This document shows, piece by piece, positions 7,018 through 11,710 of a stretch of DNA of 11,710 bases (position 1 is the stretch's first letter; the number at the start of each line of letters is the position of its first letter). The position numbers were made by a program, and so were the translations under genes. The notes beneath the pieces are model-generated. The model did not search any database, was not told the origin of the DNA, and saw only the letters and a program-made list of their open reading frames with translations. Origin of the DNA: JAZBPO01 sp036351675 (GTDB lineage: Bacteria > Pseudomonadota > Gammaproteobacteria > Pseudomonadales > Azotimanducaceae); NCBI GenBank assembly GCA_036351675.1, contig JAZBPO010000341.1, forward strand, positions 1 through 11,710, read 5' to 3'.

Positions 7018-9176
7018 CCGGTCTCTCCCCGGGCCCTCGCGACCCTGAATCCGAAGGTATTGCTCCGGTAGTCCCGGGGAAAGCGATTCCGGAACGTCGG
7101 TCGGAGCTCTGATGGAGCCGTCAGCCAGGACCCTCCCCGGAGGACCTGCTCCCTGCAGTCGGCGGCGACGCGTGGCCGGCCATCGCGGGGAATGCCCTCG
7201 TGGCTGTCGGACCAGCAGTCCTGCGTCCACTCGAACACGTTGCCGATCAGGTCCGAGGGCGCCTGCGCTCCGGAGCGCCCGATCGGCGCCGTATGGGCGT
7301 GCCCGTCCGAACAGGCGGCGACCGAGAGACCGTGGTAGAGACCGAGCGTGGCCTGATCCGCACCGTTCACCGCAGCGCAGTAGCCGGGATCGCCGCGCGC
7401 AGGCGCCGGCGCGTACTCGCGCGCGACGAACTCCCACTCCGCTTCCGAGGGCAGCCGGTAGGCTTCGCCCGTGCGGCGACTGAGCCACGCCACGTAGCGT
7501 TGCGCGTCGCTCCAGGACACGCAGGTCACCGGGTGCGAGTCCGTCTGCGCGAAGCCGGGGTCCGCCCAGGAGCGCGCCGGATCGGGTGACCAGTCGTTCT
7601 CGATGGTCCTGCACCCCGAACGATCCGCGGGGACGCTCTCCGCGAAGGCACGATACTCCCCGACGGTGACCTCGTGCATTCCGATGTAGAACGGCGCTGC
7701 CAGGGAGACGTCCACCACGGGGCTCTCGAAGAAGCCCCGCTCCGCGTAGTTCCCGCGCTGCGAGTCGGCCAGACCGATGGCGAAGCGCGCGGCCGGAATC
7801 GGGGCGATCACCGGACACTCGGGGCAATCCTGCAGGGGCCCCGCCGCCCGCGGCGCATCGGCGGGCTCCCAGTCACGCAGCAGGTACAGGCCGAGCCCCG
7901 CGCCGATCGCGACGATCGTGACGGCTGCCGCCGCGACGACGGCCAGCGGCGTCCGGCTCGGCTCGCCCTTCGCAAGTTCGCGCAGGAACGTCTCCGCATC
8001 CGGCGTGCGCGCCTCGCGCTCGAAGGCCAGCAGGTGCTCGACGGACCGCCAGCGGCCCTTCGACATCTGCGGCGGCCGCCGCAGGCGCACCTCCGTCGCC
8101 TTCGCCGCGACCGAGGTCATCCCCGCGAACGGGTGCCGCCCGGTGTAGAGTTCGTGGACGATGCACCCGAGGGAATAGAGGTCGTCGCGCGGATCCGCGG
8201 GCTCGTTCTCGAGCATCTCCGGGCTGGCATAGGCCGGGGTGTGGGCACCGAGCTCTTCCCGAGCGTCGAAGACGGTGTAGGTCGTTCCCTCGGGGCCGCG
8301 CCGGGGCAGCGCGCGCGCGATCCCGAAATCGATCACCTTGACCTCGTCCTCGTCGGTGATGAAGACGTTGCTCGGTTTCAGGTCGGCGTGGACGATGCCC
8401 TTCTGGTGCGCGTAGCTGAGGGCCTCGGCGATGCGTGACGCGTAGCGGGCGGCCCGCTCGTCGGGCAGTCCTTCGGGGCCTTCCTCGCGGATCACATCGT
8501 CGAGGGGGCGTCCGCTCATGAATTCCATCGTCATGTAGACGACGGCCCCATCGTGGTCGAAGTCGTGCACCCGGACGATGAAGGGGTGGTTGAGCATCTG
8601 ACTGCGCTCGGCCTCGCGCTGCATCGCATCGCGGGCCTTGCGGGCCGCAGCCCCCTCGACCGTCATGACCTTGAGGGCGACGTGCGGGTAGCGGGACCTG
8701 GCCTGCACACGACGCCGATCCACGGCCTTGAACACCGCGCTGAAACCGCCACGGCCGATCGCCTCCACGAGCTCGAAGCGATCGTTCAGCACGCTCCCGA
8801 CATCGACGTCGAGCGGCGATGCATAGCCCTCGCCACGCACGGCGGTCCGCGAGCGCAACGAGGTCGCATCGCCCTCCGTCGGGGTGGCGCGAATGGTCGT
8901 GGAGGCATGGGTGGAAGGCGTCGAGGCTTCCGCGCCGGCCTGTGTGTCCTGCTGCGCGCGGAGCCGCGTGGCTGCGGATGCGAGGACGTGATCGACGAGT
9001 TCGCTACGCGCTTCCGGCGTGAGCTGCAGACCCTCGGGAGACGACTCCAGCTGCTCGACGAGCTGCCTCGCCTCGACCGTCGCGGAAGTGATCGCCTGCT
9101 CGATCTCCGCCTTCAGCGCGTCGAGCGTGGTGTTGCCGAGCGCGTGCTCGATGAGCGAGAGACGGAGATTGAACAT
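7014..9176 (-). CDS. Membrane Ser/Thr protein kinase fused to a periplasmic FGE/SUMF1-type domain
   Basis: ATG 9176 gives 720 residues, ending in TGA at 7016-7014. The frame stays open upstream to 9647, but that part is Arg/Ser-rich and lacks domain signal; the Shine-Dalgarno at 9176 is weak. Residues 1-80 are helical. The kinase domain (about 133-400) has Gly loop GRGG (141-144), VALK Lys169, alpha-C Glu188, catalytic loop HADLKPSN (Asp265, Asn270), DFG 283-285 and SPE 318-320. The HRD Arg is Ala264, making it a non-RD kinase probably independent of activation-loop phosphorylation. One membrane helix (about 410-433) follows, then CPECP and an FGE-sulfatase fold domain (about 460-716) with LPSEAEWEF, DLIGNVFEW, LRGGSW and NTFGFRVAR. 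The two catalytic Cys of true formylglycine-generating enzymes are absent after LRGGSW, so this is probably a ligand-binding or structural sensor. Kinase in the cytoplasm and FGE domain in the periplasm is the expected topology. Confidence 0.93.
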   Translation of the reverse strand: MFNLRLSLIEHALGNTTLDALKAEIEQAITSATVEARQLVEQLESSPEGLQLTPEARSELVDHVLASAATRLRAQQDTQAGAEASTPSTHASTTIRATPTEGDATSLRSRTAVRGEGYASPLDVDVGSVLNDRFELVEAIGRGGFSAVFKAVDRRRVQARSRYPHVALKVMTVEGAAARKARDAMQREAERSQMLNHPFIVRVHDFDHDGAVVYMTMEFMSGRPLDDVIREEGPEGLPDERAARYASRIAEALSYAHQKGIVHADLKPSNVFITDEDEVKVIDFGIARALPRRGPEGTTYTVFDAREELGAHTPAYASPEMLENEPADPRDDLYSLGCIVHELYTGRHPFAGMTSVAAKATEVRLRRPPQMSKGRWRSVEHLLAFEREARTPDAETFLRELAKGEPSRTPLAVVAAAAVTIVAIGAGLGLYLLRDWEPADAPRAAGPLQDCPECPVIAPIPAARFAIGLADSQRGNYAERGFFESPVVDVSLAAPFYIGMHEVTVGEYRAFAESVPADRSGCRTIENDWSPDPARSWADPGFAQTDSHPVTCVSWSDAQRYVAWLSRRTGEAYRLPSEAEWEFVAREYAPAPARGDPGYCAAVNGADQATLGLYHGLSVAACSDGHAHTAPIGRSGAQAPSDLIGNVFEWTQDCWSDSHEGIPRDGRPRVAADCREQVLRGGSWLTAPSELRPTFRNRFPRDYRSNTFGFRVARARGETG

Positions 9177-9237
9177 CGTTGAACGTCCAGCAACTCGCTT
9201 CTGGAGATGGACGGGACCATGACGGACAAGGACCCGC

Positions 9238-9251
9238 CCGCCCCGGGGCGG
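9238..9251. promoter_or_regulatory. 14-base perfect palindrome in the divergent intergenic region
   Basis: CCGCCCCGGGGCGG is perfectly self-complementary and lies 62 bases upstream of the kinase ATG, between the divergent kinase and carboxypeptidase genes. It could be an operator for one or both. In DNA this GC-rich, short G+C palindromes also arise by chance. Confidence 0.25.
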
Positions 9252-9311
9252 CGCTGCGACGAGTTCGACGCCGGGACCTGATCCGACGCGCCCACCGCCG
9301 GCTGACCCGGC

Positions 9312-9317
9312 AATATA
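9312..9317 (-). promoter_or_regulatory. Possible -10 element for the kinase operon
   Basis: TATATT on the minus strand is the only AT-only hexamer in a very GC-rich intergenic region. It would give a leader of about 130 bases before ATG 9176. No good -35 hexamer lies 16-18 bases upstream, so the call is weak. Confidence 0.2.
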
Positions 9318-9453
9318 CCGGTTCCGTCGCCGCGATACTGCGTCACCCGCGTAGACTCCGGTCGCGGGAGAACCCTCGACAGAGGCGAGGCGCGACGACC
9401 CGCGTCGCACCGTTCGCGCGGGCAGATCCATGGAGCGACGGCAGCAGGAGCGA

Positions 9454-9458
9454 GGAGG
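9454..9458 (+). promoter_or_regulatory. Ribosome binding site that sets the carboxypeptidase start
   Basis: GGAGG ends 4 bases before GTG 9463. The upstream in-frame ATG at 9430 would put this site inside the coding region, and the internal ATG at 9481 is too far from it. The GTG start also places the signal peptide at the N-terminus. Confidence 0.55.
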
Positions 9459-9462
9459 CGAA

Positions 9463-10689
9463 GTGATCAGGCTCGGAACGATGGTGCTGTGGGCCACGCT
9501 GGCCACGGCGTCTGCCCTCGGGTGGGCGGCGGGGGACGACGCTGACGCATCGGACGGGAAGGAGGACACGCCGGTACCCGAACTGCTGCACTTCAGCAGC
9601 GAGCACCGCGCACGCATCGGCGGAGAGACGGTCGAATACACGGCCACGGCCGGGACGCTCGCGCTCCACGACGAGGACGAAACGCTCGTCGCGCACTTCG
9701 GCTACACGGCCTACCTGCGCAGCGGCGAGGACCCCGTCGAACGCCCCGTCCTCTTCGCCTACAACGGCGGCCCCGGTTCCGCCTCCATGTGGCTGCACAT
9801 GGGCATCCTCGGGCCGCGGCGCGTCGAGGTGACCGACCTGACCTTCACCACGGAGGGTCCCTTTCGCAGCGTCGAGAACGGCTACTCGATCCTCGACGTC
9901 GCCGATCTGGTGATGATCGACCCGGTCGGCACGGGTTTCTCCCGCGCCGTCGGCGAAGCGAAGGGAGAGGACTTCTGGGGCGTCGATGCCGACGTGGACT
10001 CGGTCTCGCGCTTCATCGTCGCCTGGCTGAACGCGCACGGCCGCTGGGCCTCGCCCAAGTACCTGCTCGGTGAGAGTTACGGCGGCATCCGCTCCGGCGG
10101 GGTCGCCTACGCACTGCTGACGAAGCACAACGTGGCCCTGAACGGCGTGATCCTCGTGTCGCCGTTCATGGACTACGTCGCCGGCAACGCGGGCTTCGGC
10201 AACGATCTGCCGTACGTGAACTACCTGACCACCTTCGCCGCCACCGCCTGGTATCACGAGGTGGTCGAGGATCGGCCGGACGACCTCCGTGCCTTCCTCG
10301 CGGAGGCGGAGACCTTCGCGCTGAACGACTACGCGCCCCTGCTCATGAAGGGCGAACGGGCGAGCGCCGCCGAGCGGACCGCCGTGCTCGCCGGCATGGA
10401 ACGCTTCACGGGCATCGACGCCGAATACTGGGACCGCGCGAATCTGCGCATCGACGAGGGCACCTTCGCGAAGCAGCTGCTGCGCGACCGGCGCCAGGTG
10501 GTCGGCCGCATCGACTCCCGCTTCGTCGGCGACGGCATCGACCACAACGACGATCGCTTCGCCTACGACCCGTTCTTCCCGTCCGTGGGCCCGGCCTTCG
10601 TGGCGGCCTTCAATCACTACTACCGCGAGACGCTCGGCGTGAAGACGACGCGCCCCTACGTCACCTCGGCGGGCCTCTACGGCAAGTAG
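9463..10689 (+). CDS. S10-family serine carboxypeptidase, N-terminal part up to an in-frame TAG
   Basis: From GTG 9463 the frame gives 408 residues before TAG. Residues 1-24 (starting MIRLGTMVLWATLA) form a signal peptide, so the enzyme is secreted or periplasmic. Family S10 marks are the oxyanion-hole NGGPG (residues 101-105) followed by SASMWLHMGILGP, and the nucleophile in GESYGG (Ser205), with the PVGTGFS segment between. S10 enzymes remove C-terminal residues from peptides with a Ser-Asp-His triad. Here Asp and His lie beyond the stop, in the same frame at 10690-10983. The terminated product would therefore lack two triad residues and should be inactive, if it folds at all. Without the stop the protein would be 506 codons, a normal length for bacterial S10 members. 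The gene faces away from the kinase cluster and has no evident operon partner. Confidence 0.85.
   Translation: MIRLGTMVLWATLATASALGWAAGDDADASDGKEDTPVPELLHFSSEHRARIGGETVEYTATAGTLALHDEDETLVAHFGYTAYLRSGEDPVERPVLFAYNGGPGSASMWLHMGILGPRRVEVTDLTFTTEGPFRSVENGYSILDVADLVMIDPVGTGFSRAVGEAKGEDFWGVDADVDSVSRFIVAWLNAHGRWASPKYLLGESYGGIRSGGVAYALLTKHNVALNGVILVSPFMDYVAGNAGFGNDLPYVNYLTTFAATAWYHEVVEDRPDDLRAFLAEAETFALNDYAPLLMKGERASAAERTAVLAGMERFTGIDAEYWDRANLRIDEGTFAKQLLRDRRQVVGRIDSRFVGDGIDHNDDRFAYDPFFPSVGPAFVAAFNHYYRETLGVKTTRPYVTSAGLYGK
10687..10689 (+). other. In-frame amber codon splitting the S10 gene
   Basis: The codons around it read GLYGK-TAG-DWSHAEPG, with homology-like sequence on both sides in one frame and no insertion or deletion. 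A single G-to-A change would convert TGG (Trp) to this TAG, giving KWDWSH. The five other complete genes here, including the resumed S10 frame, end in TGA. Confidence 0.85.
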
Positions 10690-10983
10690 GACTGGAGCCA
10701 CGCCGAACCCGGCAACGGCAGGAACGCCGCCCCCAACACCGGCGTCGATCTCGCTAGCGCCATGCAGCAGAACCCGAACATGCGGCTCCTCGTGCAGCAG
10801 GGCTACTACGATCTCGCGACGCCCTACGGCGCGACGCAGTACTTCCTCGACCACATGGAACTGGCACCGCGCCAGCGCGCGAACGTCACGCTGCGCATGT
10901 ACGAGGCCGGGCACATGATGTACGTGCACCCGGATTCCATGGCGCGTTTCAAGGACGATCTCGCGGCGTTCATCGAGCCCTGA
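10690..10983 (+). pseudogene. C-terminal remainder of the S10 carboxypeptidase gene, with catalytic Asp and His
   Basis: The frame of the upstream fragment continues for 97 codons to TGA 10981-10983. It contains GYYDLATP, where Asp450 (full-length numbering) is the triad Asp, and YEAGHMMY, where His484 is the triad His, as in S10 carboxypeptidases. A small ORF could start at ATG 10762 but has no good ribosome binding site and would not fold alone as an enzyme. The low level of decay, with all other motifs intact, suggests a very recent mutation, an assembly or base-call error, or readthrough. Confidence 0.8.
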
Positions 10984-11444
10984 GGGCGCGTCCGAGCCGA
11001 GGCTCCGCACCCTGGGGGTGACGGACTCGACGAGCCGGTACTCCGCGATCGCCCGGCACGACCTGGCCGCCAGGCCGAAGTCCCGGTCGGGCTGCGAAGG
11101 CCGCCCCGGCGGCACGTCCGAAGTGTTCGGGCACACGGGAAGCGCTCGGACGGCCTTCGAGCGGACGCCGCTCTCCCGCGCCGTGCGGAGCGGCGATGCG
11201 GGTGTCTCGATCGATGCCGAAGGCACCCCGATCGCTGTATCGTGCGCGCCGGACGAAACGACCCGCGACGCCGTCGATCCCGGGCAGGCGAACGCCGCGC
11301 CGGCGTCGAACGCGTCGCACGAAGCGCCGGACACAGCTACTGGCCGGCGCCCCGGAAGTCGGCGGCGCAGCGGATACTCGGCGCGGTTCGCCCGGAAGCG
11401 GAGACGCTTCGTTCACGACCCACCATCCATCGGAGGAGAGCGAA
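10984..11444. other. 461-base stretch with no assignable gene
   Basis: Between the S10 gene and the last gene I find no convincing start, Shine-Dalgarno or known protein motif. Two opposing frames (plus from GTG 11018; minus from about 11334) stay open with high third-position GC (roughly 85%). Because those frames share wobble positions, this does not decide a strand. A 12-base palindrome (GAGCCGAGGCTC, 10994-11005) just after the S10 stop has a loop too small and no T-run for a terminator. The stretch may hold a degraded gene or a long upstream region of the next gene. Confidence 0.5.
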
Positions 11445-11710
11445 ATGGCTCCATCCGCGTCGCGCGGCTTTCGTGCGCCAGCGTCGTTCCTGGTGCTGTT
11501 CCTGACCCTGATGCTGCCGGCGATCGCGTTCACGGCGGAAGCGCCCGTGACCGCTGCGCCGCCCGGCGTGGAAGCCGCTTCAGCGCGTGCCTACCGCGTC
11601 GCCGTCGGCGGCGAGGACGCGGCGGCCTTCGCGGGCGAGTCCCTGCGCGAACTCGAACTGCGTCTCGCGCCGATGCGTCTCGACGAGCTCGAGCAACGCT
11701 CGCGATCCGC
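11445..11710 (+). CDS. Secreted protein, possibly an MscS-type mechanosensitive channel (N-terminal 88 codons only)
   Basis: ATG 11445 is preceded by GGAGG (11432-11436) at an 8-base spacing, a strong start. The frame is open to the window edge. Residues 1-31 form a signal peptide with hydrophobic core FLVLFLTLMLPAIAF and an FTA cleavage site. An Ala/Pro-rich linker follows. Residues about 67-86 (LRELELRLAPMRLDELEQRS) resemble the segment found just after the signal peptide in many long MscS-family mechanosensitive channels. The channel domain itself would lie outside the window, so the family call rests on one short motif and could be wrong. That a real secreted-protein gene starts here is much surer. 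Confidence 0.6.
   Translation, partial: MAPSASRGFRAPASFLVLFLTLMLPAIAFTAEAPVTAAPPGVEAASARAYRVAVGGEDAAAFAGESLRELELRLAPMRLDELEQRSRS

Noticed and set aside
7014..7790. Active formylglycine-generating enzyme (sulfatase maturation)
   Set aside because: The fold motifs are present but the catalytic Cys pair is missing, and no sulfatase gene is in the window.
7018..7827. N-terminal extension of the His-motif lipoprotein to 7827
   Set aside because: It is an alternative frame of the kinase/FGE gene. The lipoprotein signal starting at ATG 7017, in an ATGA overlap, is the better start.
9177..9647. N-terminal extension of the kinase to 9647
   Set aside because: The added 157 residues are Ser/Arg/Pro-rich with no domain and would overlap the start of the divergent S10 gene.
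10687..10689. Pyrrolysine or other amber recoding as the default explanation
   Set aside because: One TAG in one gene, with no pyl genes in view and a plausible Trp codon, makes a point mutation or sequence error simpler.
10994..11005. Hairpin after the S10 stop as an intrinsic terminator
   Set aside because: The stem is 5 base pairs with a 2-base loop and no following T-run.
9343..11334. 663-codon minus-strand open frame antisense to the S10 gene
   Set aside because: The plus strand holds clear S10 motifs across most of it. The His/Val/Arg-rich minus product shows no recognisable domain; only the part beyond 10984 is kept as a low-level finding.
1..11710. CRISPR arrays, tRNA or rRNA genes, insertion sequences
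   Set aside because: No regularly spaced repeats, tRNA-like cloverleaf, rRNA segments, or transposase motifs with terminal inverted repeats were seen.

Overview
The window is high-GC DNA from a Gram-negative bacterium. The diderm envelope is shown by two lipoproteins with clear lipoboxes, an outer-membrane beta-barrel ending in ...LGFRI, and several Sec signal peptides. A high-GC Pseudomonadota lineage (perhaps gamma-like) fits best, but nothing here fixes the class. Because the DNA is so GC-rich, long open frames occur by chance on the wrong strand. I accepted genes on protein-like composition, motifs, signal peptides and clean junctions.

Positions 1-9176 hold five genes on the minus strand, in this transcription order: (1) an inner-membrane Ser/Thr protein kinase fused to a periplasmic FGE/SUMF1-type domain (9176-7014); (2) a His-motif lipoprotein (7017-6280) that overlaps the kinase stop by 4 bases; (3) a Cys-rich helical-repeat secreted protein (6257-5148); (4) an outer-membrane beta-barrel protein (4932-3934), after a 215-base gap with a candidate promoter and leader ORF; (5) a very large outer-membrane lipoprotein with four CXXCH haem motifs, a PKD-like domain and four fibronectin type III domains (3883 to beyond position 1). 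One cell-envelope system is a reasonable reading: a kinase with a periplasmic sensor, periplasmic/outer-membrane accessory proteins, and a barrel plus surface multihaem cytochrome. That function is inference.

A divergent intergenic region (9177-9462) follows, with a 14-base perfect palindrome. On the plus strand, 9463-10983 is a secreted S10 serine carboxypeptidase gene split by one in-frame TAG at 10687-10689. The nucleophile Ser lies before the stop and the catalytic Asp and His after it. The TAG sits where a TGG (Trp) codon is plausible.

Positions 10984-11444 hold no gene I can assign, although third-position GC stays coding-like. The window ends in the first 88 codons of a secreted protein (11445 onward) whose mature N-terminus resembles the start of MscS-type mechanosensitive channels.

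The most interesting items are the kinase/pseudo-FGE-lipoprotein-helical repeat-barrel-cytochrome cluster, the missing catalytic Cys residues of the FGE domain, the His-motif lipoprotein of unrecognised family, and the S10 gene broken by a single amber codon.
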